56,501 nucleotides of DNA from Variovorax sp. (GTDB taxonomy: Bacteria; Pseudomonadota; Gammaproteobacteria; Burkholderiales; Burkholderiaceae_C): positions 1 to 56,501 of the forward strand of contig SEGS01000014.1 in assembly GCA_004210915.1 (NCBI GenBank). Direction: 5' to 3'. The translations under genes and the position numbers were made by a program. Under the pieces are notes generated by a model. It was not told the DNA's origin. It did no database searches and was given only the letters and a program-made list of their open reading frames with translations. Positions 38,101 through 45,706 of the stretch are shown here, piece after piece; within the stretch, counting starts at the first letter, position 1, and every line of letters begins with the position of its first letter.

Positions 38101-38334
38101 GCCCGGCATGCGCTGCGTGCGCGGCCAGCCCGCTGTGCCGGCCGCTTCGCGGCTTCCCTGCAGTGCTCACGCAGTCGGGCCGTCGCAGAACTCGCTGCGT
38201 TCACTTCGTTCACTGCGCTCAAACAGCTGCGACGAGTCAGTCTACGAAGCGCGTGTCCTTCGGCACGCGCGCCCGACCGCGCTGCGCGCTTCGGCGGCAC
38301 AGAGGGCTGGCCGCGCACACAGCGCATGCCGGGC
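38101..38334. repeat. Large imperfect palindrome A
   Basis: The 40-base arms 38101-38140 and 38295-38334 are inverted copies at 38 of 40 positions. They begin GCCCGGCATGCGCTG and are separated by 154 bases. Inside are smaller hairpins: GCCGC-TTC-GCGGC at 38141-38153, GCGCGTG/CACGCGC at 38249-38270, and the CGCAG...CTGCG core at 38184-38231. Confidence 0.85.
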
Positions 38335-38373
38335 TCGGGGATGCGGAGAGTTCTCTCCCTCTTTTGTCTCGCT

Positions 38374-38406
38374 CCCTCTCCCTCTGGGAGAGGGCAGGGG
38401 TGAGGG
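38374..38406. repeat. REP-like palindromic element
   Basis: CCCTCTCCC and GGGAGAGGG form a perfect 9-bp stem with a TCT loop, followed by CAGGGGTGAGGG. This sequence pattern is a known, very widespread intergenic element in beta- and gammaproteobacteria, recognised from memory of such genomes. Confidence 0.8.
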
Positions 38407-38435
38407 CCCGGACGCACAACGATCGCGCCCAGCGT

Positions 38436-38613
38436 CGGCGGGCGGCAAACCTGGGGGCGAGCGTCAGCCTGCGGCGAGCACCGCAGCGAAAGACGGATCA
38501 GGGCCGCAGTTGTTTGAGCGAAGCGAGTTCTGCGGACCCCGTCTTTCGTGAGGAGCAGCAGCGAAGTCCGAAGGACCGCAGGCGCCAGCCGCCCGCAGGC
38601 TTGCCGCCCGCCG
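38436..38613. repeat. Nested imperfect palindrome B
   Basis: Four concentric pairs of arms are centred near 38518-38525: CGGCGGGCGGCAA with TTGCCGCCCGCCG (38436-38448, 38601-38613), GCCTGCGG with CCGCAGGC (38467-38474, 38576-38583), CGAAAGACGG with CCGTCTTTCG (38487-38496, 38539-38548) and CCGCAG with CTGCGG (38504-38509, 38530-38535). All are perfect. Confidence 0.8.
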
Positions 38614-38701
38614 GCGCGCGCCCTCCCGGCGACGCGCTCAAAGACCCACGAAGCGCACGTGCAGGTCAGAGAAAGCCAAGGTTCGAGAGCAATCCGAACC
38701 G

Positions 38702-39358
38702 TCAGAACTCCGCGTCCAACTCATCGATCTCATCCGGCTCCTGCTTCGCCGCAGCCACCCATTCCTTCATTGCCGGCAACTCCATCACGCGCTTGCAATA
38801 GGCCGTGCAGGCGCTGTCGAGCGGCACGTCGTAGCTGAGGAAGCGCGTGACGACAGGCGCATACATCGCGTCGGCAATGCAGGGTTGTTTGCCGAACAGG
38901 TAGGGCCCGCCATAGGACTTGAGGCACTCGTGCCAGATGGCGATCACGCGGTCGATGTCGGTTTGCGCGCGCGACCAGATCTTGAAGCCCTTGAAGTGCG
39001 CCTTGATGTTCATCGGCAGCGCGCCGCGCATCGAGGCGAAGCCCGAGTGCATCTCGCCGCAGATGGCGCGGCAATGCGCACGCGCCTTGGCATCGGAGGG
39101 GAGCAGGCCGGCCTTGGGCTTGATCTCGTTCAGGTACTCGCCGATGGCGAGCGTGTCCCACACCTTGATGCCGCCGTGCTGCAGCGAGGGCACCAGCATC
39201 GACGACGAGAGCAGCAGCATCTCGGCCTTCATCGCCGGGTCGTCGGGCGGAATGATCGCCTCACTGAAGTCCAGACCCGCGAGCTTGCACATGAGCCAGC
39301 CGCGCAGCGACCAGGCGCCGTAGTTCTTGCTGCTGATGGTGAGGACGGGTTTGGCCAT
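38702..39358 (-). CDS. Glutathione S-transferase family protein
   Basis: A 218-residue GST. The N-terminal thioredoxin-like domain begins MAKPVLTISSKNYGAWSLRGWLMCKLAGLDF and shows the SSMLVPSLQHGG turn with the cis-Pro; the C-terminal all-helical domain has YLFGKQPCIADAMYAPVVTRFLSY, where the N-capping Asp motif is seen. Substrate unknown. GGAG lies nine bases ahead of ATG 39358, and upstream frame extension is rejected. It is divergent from the PHA depolymerase and adjoins the repeat tract at its 3-prime end. Confidence 0.9.
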   Translation of the reverse strand: MAKPVLTISSKNYGAWSLRGWLMCKLAGLDFSEAIIPPDDPAMKAEMLLLSSSMLVPSLQHGGIKVWDTLAIGEYLNEIKPKAGLLPSDAKARAHCRAICGEMHSGFASMRGALPMNIKAHFKGFKIWSRAQTDIDRVIAIWHECLKSYGGPYLFGKQPCIADAMYAPVVTRFLSYDVPLDSACTAYCKRVMELPAMKEWVAAAKQEPDEIDELDAEF

Positions 39359-39449
39359 GGGTGGAGCTCCTTGTCGACCCGTGCGTGCAAGGCCCATGCC
39401 ACCTCGCACGGCACGCGGCGGTTGGCCCGCAACTTGCCTGTGTCGATGC

Positions 39450-40667
39450 ATGCTCTACCGGGTCTATCAAAACCAGTCCGATCTGATGTCGCCCGCGCGC
39501 CTTGCGTCGCAGTTCATGGGCAAGGCGCTGTGGCACGACATGTCGGGCCGCAGCATCGGGCGCCAGATGGCCGCGCGCCTCGAAGTGTTCTCGCGCATGC
39601 GGCTCACCCACTCGCGGCCGGCCTACGACATCACGTCGGTGCTGGTCGATGGCGTGGAGACGGCAGTCCACGAAGAGCCCACACTGGTCTCGCCCTTCGG
39701 CACGCTGCTGCACTTTCACAAGGACACCAGGGCAGTGCACCCGCCCGTGCTGCTGGCCGCACCGTTGTCGGGCCACTTCGCCACGCTGCTGCGCGAAACC
39801 GTGCGCACGCTGCTGCGCGACCACGATGTCTACATCACCGACTGGCACAACGCGCGCGACGTGCCGCTCTACAAGGGCGGCTTCAGCCTCGACGACTACA
39901 CGCTGCAGCTCATCGCGTTCATGGAGGCGATCGGCCCGGGCGCGCACATGGTCGCGGTGTGCCAGCCTTGCGTCGCGGCGCTCGCCGCCACCGCCCTGAT
40001 GGCCGAAGACGACAACCCGGCGGCGCCGCGCAGCCTCACGCTGATGGCCGGCCCGGTCGATTGCCGAGTCAATCCGACCGGCGTGAACACGCTGGCGACG
40101 AGCAAGCCGATCGAATGGTTCAGGAACAACCTGATCAGTCGCGTGCCCTTCCCGCACGCCGGCATGGGCCGCCGCGTCTATCCCGGCTTCCTGCAGCTTT
40201 CGGCCTTCATGAGCATGAACCCCGAGCGGCACAAGGAACAGTTCAAGAAGCTCTATGAACACCTCGTCGAGGGCGACATCGAAAAGGCCGACACCATCCG
40301 CAATTTCTACGACGAGTACCTGGCCGTGAATGACCTGCCGGCCGAGTTCTACATCGAGACGGTGGAGCGTGTGTTCCAGACCTACGACCTGCCACGCGGC
40401 GAATTGACCGTGGGCGACCGCAAGGTGAACCCGGCCGCGATCCGCAAGACCGCGTTGCTTACCGTCGAAGGCGAGCGCGATGACATCTGCGCGGTCGGCC
40501 AGACGGTGGCGGCACAAGACCTTTGCCCCAACATCCGCCCGTACCTCAAGGCGCATCACCTGCAAGCCGGCGTAGGGCACTACGGCGTGTTCAGCGGCAG
40601 CAGGTGGAATACGCAGATCTACCCGCGCGTGCGGGAGACCATCTACAGCGCCACCGAACTGCACTGA
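39450..40667 (+). CDS. phaZ: Intracellular polyhydroxyalkanoate depolymerase
   Basis: A 405-residue intracellular PHB depolymerase with an alpha/beta hydrolase fold. It starts MLYRVYQNQSDLMSP, and the sequence VAVCQPCVAALAATALMAE near residue 168-186 has Cys171 in place of the usual lipase-box Ser, as in the Ralstonia PhaZ1 type. The C-terminal WNTQIYPRVRE and GVGHYGVFSG, with the likely catalytic His, are conserved. There is no signal peptide, in keeping with action on cytoplasmic storage granules. Presence of this enzyme implies PHA storage, though the synthase is not in the window. Confidence 0.93.
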   Translation: MLYRVYQNQSDLMSPARLASQFMGKALWHDMSGRSIGRQMAARLEVFSRMRLTHSRPAYDITSVLVDGVETAVHEEPTLVSPFGTLLHFHKDTRAVHPPVLLAAPLSGHFATLLRETVRTLLRDHDVYITDWHNARDVPLYKGGFSLDDYTLQLIAFMEAIGPGAHMVAVCQPCVAALAATALMAEDDNPAAPRSLTLMAGPVDCRVNPTGVNTLATSKPIEWFRNNLISRVPFPHAGMGRRVYPGFLQLSAFMSMNPERHKEQFKKLYEHLVEGDIEKADTIRNFYDEYLAVNDLPAEFYIETVERVFQTYDLPRGELTVGDRKVNPAAIRKTALLTVEGERDDICAVGQTVAAQDLCPNIRPYLKAHHLQAGVGHYGVFSGSRWNTQIYPRVRETIYSATELH

Positions 40668-40712
40668 ACGCCGCAGCGGGCGTGACGGCCGTGGCGGCCC
40701 GCGCGAAAACGC

Positions 40713-41168
40713 TCAGTTGAGCGTGCCTTCGCCTTCGGCCGGCCAATCGCGGATGTAGGCCTTGAGCATCTTGTTTTCAAAGTTCTGACTGTCGACCACG
40801 GCCTTGGCGACGTCGTAGAAACTGATCACGCCCATCAGCATGCGCTGGTCCATGACCGGCATGTAGCGCGCATGGCGCTCGAGCATGATGCGGCGGATTT
40901 CGTCGAGGTCGGTTTCCATCGTGCAGGTCACCGGATGGTCGTCCATGGCCTTGCGCACCAGCGTGCTGCCCACGCTGCCGCCATTGGCGGCGATGACCGT
41001 GATGACCTCGCGGAAAGTCAGCATGCCGACCAGGTCGCCGTGCTCCATGACCACGAGCGATCCGATGTCTTTTTCGGCCATCGCCTGCACGGCCTCGGCC
41101 AGCGATTCGTCGGGCGTGACGGTGAACAGGGTGTTGCCCTTGACGCGCAGGATGTCGCTGACTTTCAT
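40713..41168 (-). CDS. CBS-domain protein
   Basis: A 151-residue cytoplasmic protein made of two CBS motifs, VSDILRVKGNTLFTVTPDESLAEAVQAMAEKDIGSLVVMEHGDLVGMLTFREV and the second starting VRKAMDDHPVTCTMETDLDEIRRIMLERHARYMPVMDQ, given here as landmarks near residues 2 and 75. CBS pairs bind adenine nucleotides or S-adenosylmethionine. GAGGAG lies seven bases before ATG 41168. It is divergent from metY, but no common function follows from that. Confidence 0.88.
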   Translation of the reverse strand: MKVSDILRVKGNTLFTVTPDESLAEAVQAMAEKDIGSLVVMEHGDLVGMLTFREVITVIAANGGSVGSTLVRKAMDDHPVTCTMETDLDEIRRIMLERHARYMPVMDQRMLMGVISFYDVAKAVVDSQNFENKMLKAYIRDWPAEGEGTLN

Positions 41169-41207
41169 GGTGTTCTCCTCTGGCCAGCCCGGCCGCATGT
41201 CGAATTG

Positions 41208-41235
41208 AATATAGCCCACAATGATCCGCGATCAA
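41208..41235 (-). promoter_or_regulatory. Candidate promoter for the CBS-domain gene
   Basis: On the minus strand TTGATC (41235-41230), a 16-base spacer and TATATT (41213-41208) make a plausible sigma-70 promoter, giving a start of transcription about 35 bases before ATG 41168. Confidence 0.4.
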
Positions 41236-41253
41236 CCGGCCCGGGTCGCGGAT
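41224..41253 (+). other. Hairpin in the metY leader
   Basis: ATCCGCGA (41224-41231) and TCGCGGAT (41246-41253) form a perfect 8-bp stem with a 14-base loop containing CCGGCCCGG, 43 bases ahead of the metY start. It may be a cis-acting RNA structure; I could not match it to a known SAM or SAH riboswitch consensus. Confidence 0.4.
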
Positions 41254-41296
41254 GCGTGCGTCGCACACGTGACCGGGCGTTACCAAAGTGAGAGAC

Positions 41297-42616
41297 ATGC
41301 CCGGCTATTCCGACCCTGGTTTCGACACCCTCGCGCTGCACGCCGGCGCCTCCCCCGATCCGGCCACCGGCGCGCGCGCGGTGCCGATCCACCTGACCAC
41401 CTCCTTCGTCTTCGAATCGAGCGACCACGCGGCGGCGCTGTTCAATCTCGAACGCGCGGGCCATGTCTACAGCCGCATCAGCAACCCGACCAACGCCGTG
41501 CTCGAGCAGCGCGTGGCGGCGCTTGAGGGCGGCATCGGCGCGATCGCCACAGCCAGCGGCCAAGCCGCGCTGCACCTGTCGATCGCGACGCTGATGGGCG
41601 CCGGCTCGCACATCGTGGCCAGCACCGCGCTGTACGGCGGCTCGCAGAACCTGCTGCACTACACGATGCGGCGCTTCGGCATCGAGACCACCTTCGTCCA
41701 GCCCGGCGACCTCGACGGCTGGCGCGCGGCGATCCGGCCGAACACCAAGCTGCTGTTTGGCGAGACCGTGGGCAACCCCGGCCTCGACGTGCTTGACATC
41801 CCGTCTGTCAGCGACATCGCGCACGACGCCGGCGTGCCGCTGCTGGTCGATTCGACGCTGACCTCGCCCTACCTCATCAAGCCTTTCGACCACGGCGCCG
41901 ATCTGGTCTACCACTCGGCCACCAAGTTCCTCTCGGGCCACGGCACCGTGATCGGCGGCGTGGTGGTCGATGGCGGCAGTTTCGACTGGGACGGGCCTCG
42001 TTCGGCGGGGAAATTCGCCGAGCTGACCCAGGCCTACGACGGCTTCCACAACATGGTGTTCAGCGAGGAGAGCACGGTCGGCGCGTTCCTGTTGCGCGCG
42101 CGGCGCGAGGGCCTGCGCGACTTTGGCGCGTCGATGAGCCCGCACACGGCGTGGTTGATCCTGCAAGGCATCGAGACGCTGCCGCTGCGCATGGAGCGGC
42201 ACATCGACAACACGCAGAAGGTGGTCGAGTTCCTGTCCACCCACCCGTTCGTGTCGCGCGTGGGGCACCCGCTGATCGAATCACATCCGAGTCATGCGCT
42301 CGCGCAGAAACTGCTGCGCCATGGCGCGCGCGGCGCCGGCGCGGTGTTCAGCTTCGACATCAAGGGCAGCCGCGCGCAGGGCAAGGCCTTCATCGAGGCG
42401 CTCAAGCTGTTCAGCCATCTGGCCAACGTGGGCGATTGCCGCAGCCTGGTGATCCACCCGGCCAGCACGACGCACTTCCGCATGACCGACGAGGCGCTGG
42501 CCGGCGCAGGGATCTCGCAGGGCACGATCCGCCTGTCGATCGGACTGGAAGACCCTGCCGACCTGATCGACGATTTGAAGCGCGCATTGAAGGCCGCGGA
42601 AAAGGCAGGTGCGTGA
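41297..42616 (+). CDS. metY: O-acetylhomoserine aminocarboxypropyltransferase (sulfhydrylase)
   Basis: A 439-residue PLP-dependent Cys/Met-metabolism enzyme that makes homocysteine from O-acetylhomoserine and sulfide. Landmarks are FDTLALHAGASPDPATGARAVPIHLTTSFVF at the N terminus, the RISNPTNAVLEQRVAALEGG block near residue 60, VDSTLTSPYLIKPFDHGADLVYHSATKFLSGHGT near 195-230 with the PLP Lys in SATKFLSGHG, and GDCRSLVIHPASTTHFRM near 375. MetZ, the succinyl-homoserine enzyme, is a close relative, but length and the GGVVVDGGSFDW insert favour MetY. ATG 41297 was chosen over GTG 41288. Confidence 0.9.
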   Translation: MPGYSDPGFDTLALHAGASPDPATGARAVPIHLTTSFVFESSDHAAALFNLERAGHVYSRISNPTNAVLEQRVAALEGGIGAIATASGQAALHLSIATLMGAGSHIVASTALYGGSQNLLHYTMRRFGIETTFVQPGDLDGWRAAIRPNTKLLFGETVGNPGLDVLDIPSVSDIAHDAGVPLLVDSTLTSPYLIKPFDHGADLVYHSATKFLSGHGTVIGGVVVDGGSFDWDGPRSAGKFAELTQAYDGFHNMVFSEESTVGAFLLRARREGLRDFGASMSPHTAWLILQGIETLPLRMERHIDNTQKVVEFLSTHPFVSRVGHPLIESHPSHALAQKLLRHGARGAGAVFSFDIKGSRAQGKAFIEALKLFSHLANVGDCRSLVIHPASTTHFRMTDEALAGAGISQGTIRLSIGLEDPADLIDDLKRALKAAEKAGA

Positions 42617-43431
42617 TGGAGCTCCTCGTCAACGGCCACGCCACCTACTGCTACACCGGCGGCAAAGCGCTCGACGCCGCGAAGCCCACCGTCGTGTTCA
42701 TCCACGGCGTGCTCAACGACCACAGCGTGTGGATCCTGCAGAGCCGCTGGTTCGCCAACCACGGCTGGAACGTGCTGGCGGTCGACCTGCCCGGCCACTG
42801 CAAGAGCGCGGGCGCACCGCCGGCCAGCGTGGAAGACGCGGCGCAGTTCGTGATCGCGCTGCTCGACACAGCGGGCGTCGACAAGGCGGTTCTGGTCGGC
42901 CACAGCTTCGGCTCGCTGATCGCGCTGGAAGCGGCCGCGCGGGCGCCAGGCCGCGTCACGCACCTGGCCATGGTGGGCACGGCCTACCCGATGGTGGTGT
43001 CGCCGGCGCTGCTCGACGGCGCGCTCAACGACCCGCAGCGCGCCATCGCCATGGTGAACAACTTTTCGCACTCGATGATGGCGCCGCCGCCCTCCTCGCT
43101 GGGCCCAGGCACCTGGCTGCACGGCAGCTCGCGCGCGCTGATGCGCCGCGTGCTGGCCAGCAACCGCGAGGCCAACGTGTTCCACATCGGATTCAAGGCC
43201 TGCAACGACTACGCGAATGGCGATGCCGCGATGGCCAGCGTGCAGTGCCCGGTATTGTTCCTGCTCGGCGATGCCGACCAGATGACGCCGCCGCGTGCAA
43301 CGAAGTCACTCGTCGCGAAGGCGCGTCATGGCCAGGTCGTGACGGTGCAGGCCGGCCATGCGCTGATGAGCGAGGCGCCCGACGCGGTGCTGTTCGCGCT
43401 TCGCGATTTCGCGAGCCAGCCGCTGGCCTGA
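42616..43431 (+). CDS. Alpha/beta hydrolase coupled to metY
   Basis: A 271-residue serine hydrolase of the alpha/beta fold. The oxyanion loop FIHGVLNDHSVW is near residue 31, the nucleophile elbow LVGHSFGSLIALE near 95 and the catalytic acid and His are probably in LGDADQMTPP and QAGHALMSEAP near 223 and 248. Start ATG overlaps the metY stop by one base (TGATG), so translation is coupled. It is not MetX-like by sequence, as the homoserine acetyltransferase motifs are absent; the substrate is unknown. Confidence 0.85.
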   Translation: MELLVNGHATYCYTGGKALDAAKPTVVFIHGVLNDHSVWILQSRWFANHGWNVLAVDLPGHCKSAGAPPASVEDAAQFVIALLDTAGVDKAVLVGHSFGSLIALEAAARAPGRVTHLAMVGTAYPMVVSPALLDGALNDPQRAIAMVNNFSHSMMAPPPSSLGPGTWLHGSSRALMRRVLASNREANVFHIGFKACNDYANGDAAMASVQCPVLFLLGDADQMTPPRATKSLVAKARHGQVVTVQAGHALMSEAPDAVLFALRDFASQPLA

Positions 43432-43461
43432 ACGAAGTGATGGGCGCGGTGACCGCCGCGC

Positions 43462-44163
43462 TCAGATCACGCGGATGCCGAGTTCGGCCACCAGCGCTGC
43501 CGCCTGCCCGTGCGACAGCGTGGCGCCCTTGAACAGGCGCGCGTCGGCGAGGCGCAGACCGGTAAGGTCGACCTCGCGCAGGTCGGCGCCTTCGAAGCGG
43601 GCCAGCTTCAGGTGCGCGTGGCGCAGGCTGCCGCCCTCGAACACCGCCTCGCGAAAGTCGCAGCCCGAGACATCCGCCTCGGTCAGGTCGAGCCGCACCA
43701 GCGTCTGTTTGCGGAACGAGAGGCTGCGCAGCGTGGCGCCGACCAGCAGCGAATCCTCAAACACCAGGCCCAGTGCGCTCACATCCTCGAACTGCGCGCC
43801 AGTCAGCTTCACGCCGGTGAAGCGCGCCGAAGCCAGCTTGGCGCGAGCCCATTGCGTGTTGTTCAGGTCGCACTCCTGGAAGTGCGCGTGCGTCAGGTCG
43901 GCCAGGTCGAAGCGGGCTTGGCGCGCCTGGCAGCCGGCCCATCGGGTGTCGGACAGCTGCGCACGACCGAGCAGCGTTTCGGCGAAGCTGCAGGCGGTGA
44001 AACGGGCGCCGCGCAGGTCGAGCTGCGAGAGGTCGGCCTCGTCGAAATTGCAGCGCTCGAAATGCGCGGGCAGTGCGTCGGGCCCCGCGTCGGCCAGACG
44101 TTGCTGCAGCGTTTCGCGCGTGAACGCCTCATCCGAGATCGCGGGGCCGTGCGCGGCAATCAT
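43462..44163 (-). CDS. Pentapeptide repeat protein
   Basis: A 233-residue protein made mostly of pentapeptide repeats of the form A(D/N)LxX. Examples are FDEADLSQLDLRGARFTAC near residue 40 and FEGADLREVDLTGLRLADARLFKGATLS near 195. The repeats fold as a right-handed quadrilateral beta helix. Some such proteins protect DNA gyrase from quinolones (Qnr/McbG), but that cannot be concluded here because the loops of those proteins are not recognisable. No signal peptide is seen. It is convergent with the hydrolase gene. Confidence 0.85.
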   Translation of the reverse strand: MIAAHGPAISDEAFTRETLQQRLADAGPDALPAHFERCNFDEADLSQLDLRGARFTACSFAETLLGRAQLSDTRWAGCQARQARFDLADLTHAHFQECDLNNTQWARAKLASARFTGVKLTGAQFEDVSALGLVFEDSLLVGATLRSLSFRKQTLVRLDLTEADVSGCDFREAVFEGGSLRHAHLKLARFEGADLREVDLTGLRLADARLFKGATLSHGQAAALVAELGIRVI

Positions 44164-44196
44164 CGGCTCAAGCGCTCGGCCGAAGCGGGAAGGCCA

Positions 44197-44859
44197 TCAG
44201 CCCAGCGCATTGATGTCGGCCGGGTCAAGCAGCGCTTTCGGCGCCCCATGCCGCGCCACCGCCAGCATCGCGCGGCCGACCTTCTCGGTCGTCGTGACCC
44301 GGTTGGGCCAAAGCCGGAAGCCAAGCCCAAGCACCGGTTTCAGCACGAAGATGGCCGCGTCATACAGCGGCGTCTTGGAGCGGATGCCGTGCAGCGGCTG
44401 GATCATGCCGGGACGGAACATGTAGGCCGCCTTGAACGGCAGGCGCAGCAGCGCGTTCTCGGTCGCGCCCTTGACGCGCGCCCACATGCGCGCGCCGCGC
44501 TCGCTGCTGTCGGTGCCCGCGCCGGTGACGTAGGTGAAGGTCATCTGCGGATTGAGTCGCGCGAGCACGGTGGCCGCGGCCATCGTCAGGTCGTAGGTGA
44601 TGCGCGTGTACGCGGGCTCATCCATGCCGACGGAAGACACGCCCAGGCAGAAGAAGCACGCATCGAAACCCTGCAATTGAGCCTCGACCGCGCTGTAGTC
44701 GAACATGTCCTTCACGACGAGGTTGTGCAGCTTCAGATGCGCCTCTGGCACCGGGTTGCGGCCGACCGCCAAGACGCTTTCGACATCGGGCGCCAGCAGA
44801 CATTCGCGCAGCACGCCCTGCCCGACCATGCCGGTGGCGCCGAAAAGAAGAATTTTCAT
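44197..44859 (-). CDS. NAD(P)-binding epimerase/oxidoreductase-like protein
   Basis: A 220-residue Rossmann-fold protein of the NAD(P)H-binding/NmrA-like group (HTATIP2/TIP30-type). The motif MKILLFGATGMVGQGVLREC is at the N terminus and CFFCLGVSSVGMDEPAYTRITYDLTMAAA follows near residue 72. It lacks the full catalytic Tyr/Lys set of true dehydrogenases. It starts 12 bases downstream of the thioredoxin-like gene, so the two are probably one transcript. Function unknown. Confidence 0.82.
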   Translation of the reverse strand: MKILLFGATGMVGQGVLRECLLAPDVESVLAVGRNPVPEAHLKLHNLVVKDMFDYSAVEAQLQGFDACFFCLGVSSVGMDEPAYTRITYDLTMAAATVLARLNPQMTFTYVTGAGTDSSERGARMWARVKGATENALLRLPFKAAYMFRPGMIQPLHGIRSKTPLYDAAIFVLKPVLGLGFRLWPNRVTTTEKVGRAMLAVARHGAPKALLDPADINALG

Positions 44860-44871
44860 GAAGTGCTTTCG

Positions 44872-45270
44872 TCAGACCGCAAACACAACCGGGCTTGCCT
44901 CAATCGCCGCAAGCAGCCCTTCGACCTCGTCGCTCGACGGTCGCGCTGCCTGCAGGGCGCCCAGCAGGCGCGACAGCGTTTCGGCGTGCGGCAACAGCGG
45001 GCCGAGAAAACGCGTGCCATCGGCACCCGCGACCAGCAGGGTGGGGAAGGTCTCGACGTCGAATGCATCGGCGATCTCGGCATGGTCCTCGATGTCGACC
45101 CACGCAAACCGGAACTGGCGATGCACCCGCGCCACCTGCGCGAGCAGCGGCCGGTACTCGCGGCAGGCGCCGCACCATTCGGCGCACAGGCACACCACCC
45201 AGAGCGCCGGCGCGCCCGGTGCGGCATGTTCGTTGTTCAGCACGGTGCTGACGGCGGGGTGGGAAGACAA
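44872..45270 (-). CDS. Thioredoxin-like protein
   Basis: A 132-residue thioredoxin-fold protein with the redox motif WCGAC (in CAEWCGACREYRPLL near residue 32) rather than WCGPC. The conserved cis-Pro is in VETFPTLLVAGADGT near residue 72. No signal peptide is seen, which suggests the cytoplasm. The Ala in place of the usual central Pro should alter redox potential. It is divergent from the small membrane protein at 45335 and followed closely by the epimerase-like gene. Confidence 0.87.
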   Translation of the reverse strand: MSSHPAVSTVLNNEHAAPGAPALWVVCLCAEWCGACREYRPLLAQVARVHRQFRFAWVDIEDHAEIADAFDVETFPTLLVAGADGTRFLGPLLPHAETLSRLLGALQAARPSSDEVEGLLAAIEASPVVFAV

Positions 45271-45334
45271 GGTGGTGCGGAAAGAAGTGCGTCGCTATTA
45301 TGAGCAAAGCCTCACGGCCCCGAAGGAGACGACG

Positions 45335-45676
45335 ATGCACACCACCCCACCCGCACCCGGCGCCGCCGTCGACCCGCGCCGCTTCGAGAGCTTTGCCGAG
45401 TTCTATCCCTTCTACCTGACCGAGCACGCCGACCGCACCTGCCGGCGCCTGCACTTTGCGGGTTCGACGATCTCCCTGCTGTGCGTCGCCGCGCTGGTGG
45501 CCACGGGCAATCCGTGGTGGCTGCTGGCGGGCCTTGTTGCGGGCTACGGCTTCGCCTGGGTCGGGCACTTCGGCTTCGAGAAGAACCGGCCCGCCTCGTT
45601 CAAGCGCCCGCTCTACAGCTTCATGGGCGACTGGGCGATGTACCGCGACATCTGGCTCGGCAAAGTGAAAATCTGA
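45335..45676 (+). CDS. DUF962/Mpo1-like small membrane protein
   Basis: A 113-residue protein with the DUF962 (Mpo1/YGL010W-like) signature. RRFESFAEFYPFYLTEHADRTCRRLHFAGSTISLL at residue 14 onward has the conserved His residues, and the AWVGHFGFEKNRPASFKRPLYSFMGDW block has the second His and Lys set. Two membrane segments lie around residues 46-80. Yeast Mpo1 is a 2-hydroxy fatty acid dioxygenase; a similar role in bacteria is not established. GAAGGAGA lies six bases before the ATG. Confidence 0.85.
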   Translation: MHTTPPAPGAAVDPRRFESFAEFYPFYLTEHADRTCRRLHFAGSTISLLCVAALVATGNPWWLLAGLVAGYGFAWVGHFGFEKNRPASFKRPLYSFMGDWAMYRDIWLGKVKI

Positions 45677-45706
45677 GCCTCCGCGATGGCCGATGCGGCC
45701 GTCGGA

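Larger units (their letters stand above)
37997..38701. repeat. 705-base non-coding tract of nested palindromes and REP-like elements
   Basis: No credible gene is present: the open frames here have proline/arginine/cysteine-rich, low-complexity translations and cross the palindromes. Three kinds of structure are present: a large palindrome at 38101-38334, a REP-like hairpin at 38374-38406 and a second nested palindrome at 38436-38613. The two palindromes share an inverted 29-base core. The first hundred bases (38000-38100) hold the promoter side of the radical SAM gene, including an AT-rich run TATTTTTATACAGTATTT at 38018-38035. Confidence 0.8.

Noticed and set aside
37139..38551. Plus-strand open frame running from the radical SAM gene through the repeat tract
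   Set aside because: It overlaps a clear gene on the other strand and then crosses palindromes; the translation is meaningless.
38101..38613. CRISPR-like repeat array
   Set aside because: The repeats are inverted and nested, not direct repeats with regular unique spacers.
38000..38700. Several short open frames in the repeat tract
   Set aside because: Rich in Arg, Pro and Ser, no ribosome sites, and their ends follow the repeat arms. Not coding in my view.
43462..44163. Qnr-type quinolone resistance gene
   Set aside because: Pentapeptide repeats alone do not define Qnr; the characteristic loops and dimer interface are not recognisable.
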